NCBI RefSeq assembly: GCF_964065165.1
Contig: NZ_OZ061549.1
Coordinates: 558,001-622,000 of the forward strand
Origin: Levilactobacillus yonginensis
GTDB taxonomy: Bacteria > Bacillota > Bacilli > Lactobacillales > Lactobacillaceae
Reading direction: 5' to 3'
DNA length: 64,000 bases
The notes under the pieces are model-generated. The model saw only the letters and a list, made by a program, of their open reading frames with translations, did not search any database and was not told where the DNA came from. The stretch's first letter is position 1; each line of letters starts with the position of its first letter. Positions 8,744 through 17,095 of this stretch are shown in pieces. A program made the translations under genes and the position numbers.

Positions 8744-8928
8744 CAGAGCCGGAGGTGGCCAGGGCTGGCGCCAGCTGTGAAAACGGCATTGGCTAGCGTT
8801 CTAGGCTGGCCTAGGCCGTGGGCGCCTTTGAAGACACGCGGTTTTCGTGGCTTCAAAGCGAGCGAGAAGCCCGCCTTTTGGCTGAAGCGTCCCCACAGCA
8901 GGCACCAGCCCTGGCCGCCGGAGCGCGG
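8744..8928 (+). repeat. Structured intergenic element, family A, copy 3
   Basis: The outer stem is GGTGGCCAGGGCTGGCGCC with GGCACCAGCCCTGGCCGCC. Then come ACGGCATTGGCTAGC / GCTGGCCTAGGCCGT, the hairpin CTTTGAAGACACG / CGTGGCTTCAAAG, AAGCCCGCCTTTTGGCT, and GCGTCCCCACAG pairing back to GTGGGCGC. Open frames across it on both strands are by-products of the palindrome. The rest of the gap 8430-9047 contains no recognisable gene. Confidence 0.85.
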
Positions 8929-9047
8929 ACATTTTAGTCCCTCTGCCACAGTCAAATCCAAGGTGTCTCCAGGTTAAGTTACATTTAAATTCGGGGAATC
9001 ACGGGCTTCGAGTGGCTTTAGGAGTTTTTATTTCGCGGTCACCTTGG

Positions 9048-9053
9048 TATAAT
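9048..9053 (+). promoter_or_regulatory. Candidate -10 of the recU-ponA promoter
   Basis: A perfect TATAAT lies 61 bp upstream of the recU start. The -35 region 17 bp further up is weak (TTTTTA), so the assignment rests mainly on the -10 and the position. Confidence 0.5.
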
Positions 9054-9114
9054 GTCAATAACTAGGTCATAAACTGGAAGCTTCGGTTTTCAAATGAAGG
9101 AGCGTGAGGAATCA

Positions 9115-9720
9115 ATGACCATTCGGTATCCCAATGGGAATGCCTACCGAGCACCTGCGACGCCAACTGGACGGCGTTTCCCCAGCACCTACACCACTGA
9201 CTATGGCAAACGGGGAATGACGTTGGAAGAGGAACTCAACGAGTCCAATACCTACTATGAACTACACGGACTGGCCGTTGTTCACAAGAAACCAACGCCC
9301 ATTCGCATCGTCAAGGTCGACTACCCTAAACGCAGTGCCGCAGTCATCAAAGAGGCTTACTTCAGTACGGCTTCTACGACTGACTACAACGGCGTTTATC
9401 AGGGCCATTACCTGGACTTTGATGCCAAGGAAACCCACAACAAGTCGTCGTTTCCCTTGAAAAACTTTCATCAACATCAGATTGATCACATGCGTGCTTG
9501 CATGACTCAGGGCGGTATTTGCTTTGCTATTATTAAATTCGTTACCCGCCAAGAGATCTACCTGTACCCTGCGACCAAGCTGTTTGCTTGCTGGGATGCT
9601 CAGGAAGCCGGTGGCCGTAAATCAGTTCCTTACACAGATATTGCTGAGCAAGGCATCCTGATTACGCCAGAACTCCAGTTACCTGTTCCCTATCTCAAAG
9701 CCGTGGATCAGCTTCTATAG
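9115..9720 (+). CDS. recU: Holliday junction resolvase RecU
   Basis: The 201-residue protein (from MTIRYPNGNAYR) is the RecU nuclease that cleaves four-way junctions in recombination and chromosome segregation. Family landmarks are RYPNGNAYR at the start, DFDAKET (the metal-binding Asp and Glu of the PD-(D/E)xK core) and the FHQHQIDHM segment. I prefer the ATG at 9115 over an upstream ATG at 9094: AAGGAG lies between the two, and RecU proteins usually begin with (M)IRYPNG. It is followed 45 bp later by ponA, the conserved pair in Firmicutes. Confidence 0.95.
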   Translation: MTIRYPNGNAYRAPATPTGRRFPSTYTTDYGKRGMTLEEELNESNTYYELHGLAVVHKKPTPIRIVKVDYPKRSAAVIKEAYFSTASTTDYNGVYQGHYLDFDAKETHNKSSFPLKNFHQHQIDHMRACMTQGGICFAIIKFVTRQEIYLYPATKLFACWDAQEAGGRKSVPYTDIAEQGILITPELQLPVPYLKAVDQLL

Positions 9721-9765
9721 TAGAAACACCAGAAGTGAACACGTTTAAACGCAAAGGAGATTAAC

Positions 9766-12096
9766 ATGTCTAGTAACAATTCATCGTCGGAGACCCGGAT
9801 GAGCCGCAATAATGAGCGCACCCAGGGCGCCGGCCCCAAACGCCCGCACAACGGGTGGCGGTTATTCCGTCGCATTTTGTTCATCATCGTTGCCATTGGT
9901 GTTCTGGGAATTCTCGCCGGCGCCGGCCTGTTCTTTTACTACGCGCAAAGCGCCCCCAAGGTCACAGAAGGTGCCCTGTCGAGTGATACCTCGACCCGGG
10001 TCTACGACGCCAACGGCAAGGTCATTTCACGACTCGGGGCACAGAACCGAAACTACGTGAAGTCGCCAAATATCCCCGCCACGTTGAAGAGTGCGGTCGT
10101 TTCGACCGAAGACCGGCGCTTCTACAAGAACAACGGGGTCGACCCCATCCGGATCATGGGAGCAGCATTTGCGAACGTCACCGGTTCCTCACTGGGGATG
10201 CAAGGTGGGAGTACCTTGACGCAACAGCTGGTCAAGCTGTCCGTCTTCTCCACCAACGCCTCCGACCGAACGCTTAAGCGTAAGGCCCAAGAAGCCTGGT
10301 TAGCCTTGAAGGTCGATCATGATTACTCCAAGGACCAGATTCTAGAATATTACGTGAACAAGGTTTACATGGGTAATGGGGTCTACGGGATGCAGACCGC
10401 CGCACAATACTACTATGGTAAGACCCTTAGAAGTCTAAATCTCGCTCAGTTGGCTCTCCTAGCTGGGATGCCACAATCACCGACCAACTACGACCCAACC
10501 AGCTATCCAGCACTCGCTAAAAAACGGCGTGACCTGGTCTTGGAAGCTATGGCTTCGAACAATGCCATCACGTCTGCTCAGGCGAAACAGGCCGAAGCGA
10601 CCAGCATCACCACTGGGCTGGTCAAGAACCACCAGACAACTACCAGTAATGACCCCAAGACCACTAAGGTCATCGATGCTTACCTCAAACAGGTCTACGC
10701 CGAATTGAAGAAAAAGGGTTACAACACGACGACTGGTGGCCTGAAGGTGCATACCAACTTGGATATGGGTGCTCAGAAGAAGCTCTATGACATCGTCAAT
10801 GGGAACAGCTACGTCTCCTTCCCTTCCAGCAAGTTCCAAGTTGGCTCGACCATTGTTAACCCGAACAACGGGAAGGTCGTCGCCATGATTGGTGGTCGGA
10901 AGACCGGGAACGTTACGTTTGGTCTCAACCGGGCCGTCCAAACTGACCGGTCCAGTGCCTCAACGGCCAAGCCACTAATGGATTACGGTCCTGCCATTGA
11001 CTATCTGTATTATCCAACCTACGAACCAGTCAAGGATACGGCGTTTACGTACCCTGGAACCACCAAGAACCTTTACGACTGGGACCATCAGTATCAAGGA
11101 ACCATCACCATGCGTAAGGCCCTCTACGAGTCACGAAACATCCCCGCCATTCGGACGCTACAAAACGTCGGTATCAAGAAGGCAACCACCTTCCTGAAGG
11201 GCCTGGGGATGACGTTCGACAAACCGTTGACCTTGCAAAATGGGATTGGCCTCTACATCTCATCCGAACAAGAAGCTGCGGCCTACGCCGCCTTCGCAAA
11301 CGGTGGGACGTACTACAAGCCTTACCTGGTTTCCAAGGTCGTCACGCAAGATGGTAAAGCCCACAACTACGCCTCCACTGGTAAGCGGGCCATGTCCACT
11401 GCTACGGCGTTCATGTTGACGGATATGATGAAGGACGTTATCACGAACGACAATGGTTCTGGACGTTCCGCTGCCATCTCAGGGCTTTACCAAGCTGGCA
11501 AGACTGGGACGGACTCCTACCCTGACGACTACGCTGATCAAGTACCAAACGGCGCAACGATGGACTCCTGGTTCACGGGTTACACCAAGAACTACGCCGT
11601 TTCTGTTTGGACCGGGTACGATAAGCAATTCCAGACGGGCCACTACGTCAGTGAGTCGCAAACGGAAATTGCTCAACAGATTTATAAGTATGAAATGAGT
11701 TACTTGGCTTCTAAGTCTACGAACACCGATTGGACGGCACCAGGCACCGTGACCGCTACTTCACAAGGTAACAAGACGGAGTACTACGTAACGGGTCACG
11801 CTGGCACGGTTTCCGATACGACGGCAACTAGTCAGTACGGGTCAACCAACACCACGAGCTCCTCTGCTTATAGTAGTAACGGTCAGGCCACGACGAACAA
11901 CAGCTCGTCTAAGACCAACACCACGACCACTGAGTCCAGCACCAGTAAGGAATCCTCCAGCACCACGGAACAAAAGCCTGGTGGCGGAGATGGTGGCGAT
12001 GATGACAACACGGATTCAACCACCACTTCTTCCGCGGGCAGCACCGCAACGTCCACCGATAAACATACGAATTCAACAGCAGACACGGATGATTAA
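9766..12096 (+). CDS. ponA: Class A penicillin-binding protein PBP1A
   Basis: This 776-residue bifunctional enzyme polymerises and cross-links peptidoglycan on the outer face of the membrane. One membrane anchor spans about residues 36-58. The glycosyltransferase domain has EDRRFY (catalytic Glu115) and GGSTLTQQLVK. The transpeptidase domain has STAK at 399-402 (nucleophile Ser399), SRN at 456-458 and KTGT at 579-582. The last 120 residues or so are a low-complexity Ser/Thr/Asn tail ending in an acidic stretch, typical of lactobacilli and probably disordered in the wall. It is co-transcribed with recU and ends at a strong terminator. Confidence 0.96.
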   Translation: MSSNNSSSETRMSRNNERTQGAGPKRPHNGWRLFRRILFIIVAIGVLGILAGAGLFFYYAQSAPKVTEGALSSDTSTRVYDANGKVISRLGAQNRNYVKSPNIPATLKSAVVSTEDRRFYKNNGVDPIRIMGAAFANVTGSSLGMQGGSTLTQQLVKLSVFSTNASDRTLKRKAQEAWLALKVDHDYSKDQILEYYVNKVYMGNGVYGMQTAAQYYYGKTLRSLNLAQLALLAGMPQSPTNYDPTSYPALAKKRRDLVLEAMASNNAITSAQAKQAEATSITTGLVKNHQTTTSNDPKTTKVIDAYLKQVYAELKKKGYNTTTGGLKVHTNLDMGAQKKLYDIVNGNSYVSFPSSKFQVGSTIVNPNNGKVVAMIGGRKTGNVTFGLNRAVQTDRSSASTAKPLMDYGPAIDYLYYPTYEPVKDTAFTYPGTTKNLYDWDHQYQGTITMRKALYESRNIPAIRTLQNVGIKKATTFLKGLGMTFDKPLTLQNGIGLYISSEQEAAAYAAFANGGTYYKPYLVSKVVTQDGKAHNYASTGKRAMSTATAFMLTDMMKDVITNDNGSGRSAAISGLYQAGKTGTDSYPDDYADQVPNGATMDSWFTGYTKNYAVSVWTGYDKQFQTGHYVSESQTEIAQQIYKYEMSYLASKSTNTDWTAPGTVTATSQGNKTEYYVTGHAGTVSDTTATSQYGSTNTTSSSAYSSNGQATTNNSSSKTNTTTTESSTSKESSSTTEQKPGGGDGGDDDNTDSTTTSSAGSTATSTDKHTNSTADTDD

Positions 12097-12109
12097 ACTC
12101 TAGAATGCT

Positions 12110-12160
12110 AAAAACTCCCGTAAGTCTTGCGCTTAGTGCGTAGACTTACGGGAGTTTTTA
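12110..12160 (+). terminator. Intrinsic terminator of recU-ponA
   Basis: AAAACTCCCGTAAGTC pairs with GACTTACGGGAGTTTT, followed by T residues. The A tract on the left allows function in both directions. Confidence 0.9.
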
Positions 12161-12281
12161 TGGTCTGAAGTATCTGTTGTTGCACTTTAATTGTGAGTTT
12201 GTCACATAAAAGGTAACGCCTACAATTAAAAATGATAACGGAGTATCAAATAATATGTCAGCGATTATATTACGTATAACA

Positions 12282-12312
12282 AAAAAGACACGAAATAAAT
12301 ATCATGTCTTTA
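12282..12312 (-). terminator. Intrinsic terminator of the secreted-protein gene
   Basis: Minus-strand AAAGACATG...CGTGTCTTTTTT just past the stop at 12319. The arm is short, but the U tract is good. Confidence 0.65.
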
Positions 12313-12318
12313 TAAATA

Positions 12319-13302
12319 CTACTTAAAGAACAATCCACTTTCAGCTGCTACTTTGTTAAGCAAAATTGTTTTATTGCTCCAATTGTAAAGGGCAGAATCT
12401 GGATCTGAATTAATATTGATCCCAAGTTGCCCAAATCCATTTTGAAGTTGTGGGTTCATGTGGCTAATAGGCTTATACCCCGCATGTGGTTCCGCTTCAA
12501 GTTTTTTGCCATTTTCGCCATTACCACTGATAAAATAAAGCTTCCAGTGATTAGACTTGTTCGTAAACGTTTCGCTATTGGAATGCATACCAGGCATAAC
12601 TTCAAGTGCGTATTTAGGATGACTTGTAATTCCTGATAAGCGATGTCCGTTACTTAAAGTTGCGACATAAGACGTGCTGTCTAACATGTTAAGCTTGGTT
12701 CCTTTAGCCGGGATTAGGTATCCCTTAGAGTTTGTTAAAGGCCCAGAACCTTTTTTACCAGGTTTGATTAACCAATCATTCATGGTCTTAATATTATTTC
12801 CACTAGAAAACCCTTTACTCATACTCTTCAACTTGCTCTTGCTAATCTTATTGCTTGAGCTTACAGATGAACTTGACTTAGACTTGGCACTCGTAGCTAC
12901 AGACTTGCTTGCCTTAGCCTTCGGAGCCTTGCCATTCTTCACATAACCATGCCAAATCCAGCCCTTCGTCTTACCATTGCTTGACTTGATATAGTTATAA
13001 ACAGCAGTTTTCTTATTAGTCTTAACAACCTTAGCTTGCTTAGTCCGATAGAAGGTGGTGTGCTTATAGTTCTTAGCCTTATGAGAAATCTTGCTGAGCC
13101 TAGCCGATGAATACATATTCCCCTTGGAAACATGAACGGCTTTCTTAGCTAACTTCTTATAGCGAAGAACTTTATTCTTCTTGCTGGCTTGTGCAACAAT
13201 CACGCCACTACTATCATATGTAATTGGATCACTCAAAATACTAATTCCAAGACCTAGGCTTAGGGTCGCTACGATAGCCAATTTTGCAGCTTTAGACTTC
13301 AA
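12319..13302 (-). CDS. Secreted protein with SLAP/GW-like repeat, unknown function
   Basis: The 327-residue product has an N-terminal signal sequence (basic start, hydrophobic core, likely cleavage after AQA near residue 39). Residues 75-125 are lysine- and tyrosine-rich and contain the line SSNGKTKGWIWHGYVKNG, close to DGTLQGWIWRGYLKK in the protein at 53957-54904. A Lys/Ser-rich linker (about 130-160) leads to a C-terminal domain from NDWLIKPGKKG onward that I do not recognise. The basic wall-binding-like half suggests a surface protein; the role is unknown. Confidence 0.75.
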   Translation of the reverse strand: MKSKAAKLAIVATLSLGLGISILSDPITYDSSGVIVAQASKKNKVLRYKKLAKKAVHVSKGNMYSSARLSKISHKAKNYKHTTFYRTKQAKVVKTNKKTAVYNYIKSSNGKTKGWIWHGYVKNGKAPKAKASKSVATSAKSKSSSSVSSSNKISKSKLKSMSKGFSSGNNIKTMNDWLIKPGKKGSGPLTNSKGYLIPAKGTKLNMLDSTSYVATLSNGHRLSGITSHPKYALEVMPGMHSNSETFTNKSNHWKLYFISGNGENGKKLEAEPHAGYKPISHMNPQLQNGFGQLGININSDPDSALYNWSNKTILLNKVAAESGLFFK

Positions 13303-13385
13303 AATAATTCACTCTTTTCTTTATGTATGATAAGTACTATTATAGTGAGAAAATGTTGAGATTACAATACTTAGCAACTGCCAAC

Positions 13386-13426
13386 GGGTCCGTAAGATTA
13401 TCATCCAGACACAATCTTACGGACCC
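13386..13426. terminator. Strong palindrome, possible bidirectional terminator
   Basis: GGGTCCGTAAGATT pairs perfectly with AATCTTACGGACCC around a 13-base loop. U tracts are weak on both sides, but it sits between the small gene at 13492-13647 and the promoter of the secreted-protein gene. Confidence 0.55.
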
Positions 13427-13491
13427 GCCTTATTTCTTTCACAATCAATCACTAGTCTAAACGCTGTTGAAATCCGACCTAGGACACCTGG

Positions 13492-13647
13492 TTAGCTGAA
13501 GGCTTTCGCGGTCCCTGCGATAAGCACGGCAAATAACAAAACATCCTTTAGATGCAGCTCTCCCGTCATAATTCTCGTTAAACCAGCCCCCACCACCAGT
13601 ATCATCACGCCACTCATAAAGTATTTATAACCCCGCTTATCGACCAT
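13492..13647 (-). CDS. Small membrane protein (51 aa), unknown
   Basis: ATG at 13645-13647 follows GAAGGGAAG at a workable distance. The peptide starts MVDKRGYKYF and has two hydrophobic segments (about residues 10-26 and 36-49) joined by a short polar turn, a hairpin-like membrane topology. Composition and ribosome binding site support a real gene, and a palindrome follows it. No family is recognised. Confidence 0.6.
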   Translation of the reverse strand: MVDKRGYKYFMSGVMILVVGAGLTRIMTGELHLKDVLLFAVLIAGTAKAFS

Positions 13648-13758
13648 GCTGAGACTTCCCTTCAAGTAAGCACTAAATTTAACACTGATTTTACTACGCC
13701 GTGACGGTGTAGCTCAGCGCTAACATCACCTTTGAACAGCAACCTTAATAAGCTGGCA

Positions 13759-13790
13759 CAAAAAAAGACTGGGAGATTCTCCCAGCCTCA
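13759..13790 (-). terminator. Intrinsic terminator of the oxidoreductase gene
   Basis: GCTGGGAG-AAT-CTCCCAG followed by TCTTTTTTTG on the minus strand, past the stop at 13878. Confidence 0.9.
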
Positions 13791-13877
13791 TGCTTATTGC
13801 TCAGTATACGTTACTGGAACGAGTGCCTGAAAGCAGTCAATCTTACTCTCTTCATTTCATTTAATCCCTATGTCGCC

Positions 13878-14822
13878 TTAGTCGTTATCAACGATAACCT
13901 GACCCAACTCCCGGCTTTCCATCACGTACTTGTGAGCAGCCTGAATGTCGGCCAGTTTGAAGACCTTAGCAATTGGAATCTGTAAGTTATTTTCCTTGAT
14001 CAATTTAAACATCTCGTTCACCAGTTCCTGCTGAACGTCCGTCGTGTCAAACACTGTGAGTGACTTGCCTGCTAAGATGAATGGATTGAAGTTCTCCACG
14101 ATCCACTCACCGGCCAACAACCCAATCAGGCAGACCGTACCACCTTGGTTCAGGTGCGTAACGGAGTTGGCTAGAGTGACAGTCCCTACCATGTCGATGA
14201 TTCCGTCAAAGCTTTGGTCGGTCACCAAACTGTTGTCGGTATCCAGCACCGCATCGTCCGCCCCATTTTTAACCAATTCTGGCAACATAGCTTTCCGCCG
14301 TGTAGTGGCGATCACTTTCAGGCCAAACGCTTTAGCCAGTTTAATGGCAGCTAGCCCCACAGCACTGGTACCGCCGCGGACCAACAACGTTTGGCCCGCG
14401 GTCAGTGAGAGTGACTTCAGGGCGCCAATCGCTGTATAAAAGTTTTCGGGATACTGGGCCAACGTGACCCAATCGCCGTCATAGTCTACTGGATAAAGAT
14501 TTTCATCAGCGACCAGCGCAAATTCCTGGTAGCTGCCGTCGACTTCACGGCCAAAACCACCCATCATTGTCATAACCTTTTGGCCAACCTTTAACTGGCT
14601 GTTGGTGGCCGGCTCAGTCACCTCACCGACCGCTTCGACCCCAATCACACGGGGAAACTTGACTGCGGGTGACCCTCCGGCCCGCGTCAACACTTCGTAA
14701 CGGTGCACGCCAAACGCATGAATCCGCATGACTGAATGGGACGCATCGGACCGGGGAATTGGCCGGTCCACCATCTTCAAAACGCTCGTGTCACCCGGCT
14801 TATCAATCACAATTGCTCGCAT
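13878..14822 (-). CDS. Zinc-less medium-chain dehydrogenase (quinone oxidoreductase type)
   Basis: The 314-residue protein (from MRAIVIDKPGDTS) has the GroES-like N-terminal fold and a nucleotide-binding Rossmann domain with VRGGTSAVGLAAIKLAKAFG near residue 150. The structural and catalytic zinc cysteines of alcohol dehydrogenases are absent, which places it with NADPH:quinone or enoyl reductases. The start at 14822 has GGAGG seven bases upstream; an upstream in-frame start has no such site. It faces a merR gene, and its promoter has the long spacer that MerR proteins act on, so it is probably induced by that regulator's ligand. Confidence 0.88.
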   Translation of the reverse strand: MRAIVIDKPGDTSVLKMVDRPIPRSDASHSVMRIHAFGVHRYEVLTRAGGSPAVKFPRVIGVEAVGEVTEPATNSQLKVGQKVMTMMGGFGREVDGSYQEFALVADENLYPVDYDGDWVTLAQYPENFYTAIGALKSLSLTAGQTLLVRGGTSAVGLAAIKLAKAFGLKVIATTRRKAMLPELVKNGADDAVLDTDNSLVTDQSFDGIIDMVGTVTLANSVTHLNQGGTVCLIGLLAGEWIVENFNPFILAGKSLTVFDTTDVQQELVNEMFKLIKENNLQIPIAKVFKLADIQAAHKYVMESRELGQVIVDND

Positions 14823-14867
14823 TATTTTTCCTCCACTCATTTAGCTATTTGCTTGATCAACAGCATT

Positions 14868-14898
14868 AGTATAAAGTATAACGTAACGGAACAGTCAA
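14868..14898 (-). promoter_or_regulatory. MerR-type promoter with 19-bp spacer
   Basis: On the minus strand TTGACT (14893-14898) and TATACT (14868-14873) are separated by exactly 19 bp. MerR-family activators untwist promoters with such over-long spacers. The spacer is only an imperfect dyad around GTTACGTTA. It drives the oxidoreductase gene and lies 25 bp from the divergent merR start. Confidence 0.8.
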
Positions 14899-14917
14899 GC
14901 CATGAGGGGGGAATTTG

Positions 14918-15724
14918 ATGCTAACGATTCAAAATTTTGCCAAATTATCCGGGACCACCCGGCGAACACTCCTGTTCTACGATGAAAAAAATCTCTTCAA
15001 GCCTAAAAAAGTCGCGGACAACGGTTACCGCTACTACGACTACGACCAGTTGTATAAATTAACCTTTATTCTCCAGTTACGGCGACTGGGACTCCCCATT
15101 GCCCAAATCAAAGCGTTAACTGACACGACCAACAGCGACTCACTGGACACTGACTTACAGAGCATCCTGACCGAAATCAACGACCAACTCGATAATTTGA
15201 CCCTACTGAAGGAGACCCTCACAACTCGGTTCAAACAACCCGAAACGACCGCAGTCCCCACCAAGAATCTGCCGAAGATCGTCACGGGTCAAGCGAGCCT
15301 GTTCTGCCGGTCCCGCCAATCGGTCGCCTGCACCGAGGAAGAAATTGCCGAAATCTATACCGATTTCTACGAACAACTGGGAAAAATCAACCTTGTGAAT
15401 CAGCGTGACTCGGGCTTCTTGACCCAGTTGCCCAACAGTAGTGCTAACGGGTACCCCACTGCTTCATTTTGTATTTTGAAGGCAGTCTCCGCACGAACCA
15501 ACACCGGTGACCTGCCCTTGATCAAAAAGCCAGCGGGCCAGTTTGTTTCAATCGACACCACCAACGACACCAAGAACATCTGTATTGCGCTACAGATTCT
15601 CGCTGAATACATCGACGACCATCACCTGCAGATCACCGATCAAATGTGGCAGATGAATCTCGGTGAAAACTTTACCAGTAAGGGTGCGTCCAAACTGGTG
15701 CGGTTACAGTATCAGATACAGTAA
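14918..15724 (+). CDS. MerR-family regulator with effector-binding domain
   Basis: The 268-residue protein starts with a MerR winged-helix domain (LTIQNFAKLSGTTRRTLLFYDE, then NGYRYYDYDQLYKL) followed by a dimerisation helix to about residue 110. The C-terminal 150 residues resemble a GyrI/BmrR-like ligand-binding domain, as in multidrug-sensing MerR proteins. I start at the ATG at 14918, seven bases after AGGGGGG, instead of the TTG directly before it. The divergent oxidoreductase promoter with a 19-bp spacer is its likely target. Confidence 0.88.
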   Translation: MLTIQNFAKLSGTTRRTLLFYDEKNLFKPKKVADNGYRYYDYDQLYKLTFILQLRRLGLPIAQIKALTDTTNSDSLDTDLQSILTEINDQLDNLTLLKETLTTRFKQPETTAVPTKNLPKIVTGQASLFCRSRQSVACTEEEIAEIYTDFYEQLGKINLVNQRDSGFLTQLPNSSANGYPTASFCILKAVSARTNTGDLPLIKKPAGQFVSIDTTNDTKNICIALQILAEYIDDHHLQITDQMWQMNLGENFTSKGASKLVRLQYQIQ

Positions 15725-15744
15725 ATTACTAACTATAGACGTAA

Positions 15745-15786
15745 AAATGCTAGAAACAGCTGCGGGCTGCTTCTAGCGTTTTTTCT
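15745..15786 (+). terminator. Intrinsic terminator of merR
   Basis: GCTAGAAaCAGC and GCTGcTTCTAGC pair and are followed by GTTTTTTC. Confidence 0.9.
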
Positions 15787-15804
15787 CATAGAATTAGTAA
15801 TGAC

Positions 15805-16266
15805 CGCACTCCGGCGGCCAGGGAGGTTTAACCTATTACAAACACTGCTGAAATACCTACTCATACCACTCATAGAAGCCGTTCGATACCGGATACTGGA
15901 TTCATTCCTCAATAAAATACTGTATAAGCCGAGAGGCTGCCAGATATGGGCTCAGGCGCGTCATTCTGCTTTGTCAGTAGGTGTTTTCCCTACTGGCTTA
16001 GCAGAAGACCAAGCTTGGAGACTCGGCACTTTCGAGGCTTCAAGTTGTGTCCGCACCGTTCCAGCCCATATCTGGCGGCCGGTAAGGCGAAAGTCACGCC
16101 AATGAGGTGGGTGCCAGCTGTGAAAATGGCATTAGCTAGTGATTTGCTAGCTTAGGCCATGGGCGCTTTTGAAGACAGGTGAATTCCCTGGCTTCAAAAC
16201 GAGCGGGAAGCCCGCCTTTCGGCTGAAGCGTCCCCACAGCATGCGCCGCCTCTGACCACCGGAGAG
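15805..16266 (+). repeat. Family A structured element, split by a family B insertion
   Basis: The left end GCACTCCGGCGGCCAGGGAGG (15807-15826) belongs to the 5' outer arm. The rest of the element resumes at 16104 (GAGGTGGGTGCCAGCTGTG) and ends with GCCTCTGACCACCGGAG near 16265. Between them lies 276 bp (15828-16103) that includes a family B copy. GAGGT is present on both sides (15823-15827 and 16104-16108), as expected for a 5-bp target duplication. The right part keeps the hairpin TTTTGAAGACAGG / CCTGGCTTCAAAA, AAGCCCGCCTTTCGGCT and GCGTCCCCACAG. Confidence 0.75.
15926..16088 (+). repeat. Family B structured element (full copy)
   Basis: The outer arms are GCCGAGAGGCTGCCAGATAT and ATATCTGGCGGCCGGTAAGGC. 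Inside are TTCTGCT/AGCAGAA enclosing CAGTAGG/CCTACTG, and CTTGGAGACTCGG/CGAGGCTTCAAG. The last stem resembles the matching stem in families A and D (GAAGAC..GGCTTC), suggesting a common origin, but the AAGACCGC segment is missing. Confidence 0.8.
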
Positions 16267-16298
16267 CGACAGCTTCCACCATAATTTACAGGATAACC

Positions 16299-17000
16299 CT
16301 AGTTGTCCGTTAGCTTAAAGATGGGGACATCTGGAATATCGCTCCCACCCGGTTGATTCGTTGGCTTAGCCGAGTGCCGCGGCTCTTGGCGTTCCCGTTC
16401 CTTTTGAACTTGAACGGCCGTGGTCAGGTGCTTCTTCTCCCAGCTCAGCAGGATACGATCCATATACTTTAAACTGTACGCCTGACTCAATACAGCCTCC
16501 TTTAAGGCCAACTGAATCAACTCTGGCTTATAGTTATCCTTATCTAGCCAGTCGCTAATACTTTCCATCTCCAGGGGTGACAAAGGCCGGCCAAACTCCT
16601 GCTCAATGGCGTTGAAGACCGTAGACCGTTCGTTAGTCGCCGTTTGCTTGACTTCCTGGTGCGTTTCTTGGACGGCGAGCTGACTCAACCGCTCCGTCAA
16701 CAGACGAAAGTCATAGGCATCTTGCTTCTGTCCCTGACTATCGGTCACAGTCGTAATCGTCATTAATTTATGACTGATCATTTCATGTAACAACTGATAG
16801 ACCCGCTGCTTGTCCCAGCCCAGGTGAGCCGCAATCTGGTCCGCATCTGGCAGTGACGTGCCCCGATCCATGTAGCGGCGCAGTTGCAGGTAGATCAAGA
16901 GCTGGTCGGTGGTCATCCCCACTTCTCTAAAGTGGTCGATCAGGTAGTTCGCCAAACTGGTCTGACCAGCCGCAACGTACCGTTGTGTAAATTCATCCAT
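16299..17000 (-). CDS. dnaD: Replication initiation protein DnaD
   Basis: The 233-residue protein (from MDEFTQRYVAAGQTSLANYL) has an N-terminal winged-helix domain (about residues 1-100, LLIYLQLRRYMDRG and DQIAAHLGWDKQRVYQLLHEM) and the C-terminal DnaD/DnaB-like domain (FNAIEQEFGRPLSPLEMESI...). DnaD helps load the replicative helicase at oriC and in restart. An upstream in-frame TTG overlaps the AGGAGG that serves this gene, so I use the ATG at 17000. It lies next to aspB, as in Bacillus, but the asnS gene usually found between them is absent and a terminator separates the two here. Confidence 0.92.
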   Translation of the reverse strand: MDEFTQRYVAAGQTSLANYLIDHFREVGMTTDQLLIYLQLRRYMDRGTSLPDADQIAAHLGWDKQRVYQLLHEMISHKLMTITTVTDSQGQKQDAYDFRLLTERLSQLAVQETHQEVKQTATNERSTVFNAIEQEFGRPLSPLEMESISDWLDKDNYKPELIQLALKEAVLSQAYSLKYMDRILLSWEKKHLTTAVQVQKERERQEPRHSAKPTNQPGGSDIPDVPIFKLTDN

Positions 17001-17043
17001 AAGCGTCCGCAACCTCCTCAAAAGAGTTCTCTCGAGCCTTAGA

Positions 17044-17079
17044 GAAAAAACGAGACTAGGAGTTTCATCCCAGTCTCTC
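17044..17079 (-). terminator. Intrinsic terminator of the dinG-ypmB-aspB unit
   Basis: GAGACTgGGA and TCCtAGTCTC pair on the minus strand, followed by CGTTTTTTCTC. Confidence 0.85.
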
Positions 17080-17095
17080 CCTAAAACGCATTTAA

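Noticed and set aside
8743..8977. Overlapping frames on both strands, 66 and 72 residues
   Set aside because: They are products of the palindromic family A element. The same kind of frame appears in the other copies (15800-16155, 21789-22020, 22198-22489, 29710-29960, 59049-59758).
7892..9114. CRISPR array or prophage attachment region in the ypsA-recU gap
   Set aside because: The repeats are not short, regular or spaced by unique spacers. They are three separate long palindromes, and no phage genes are near.
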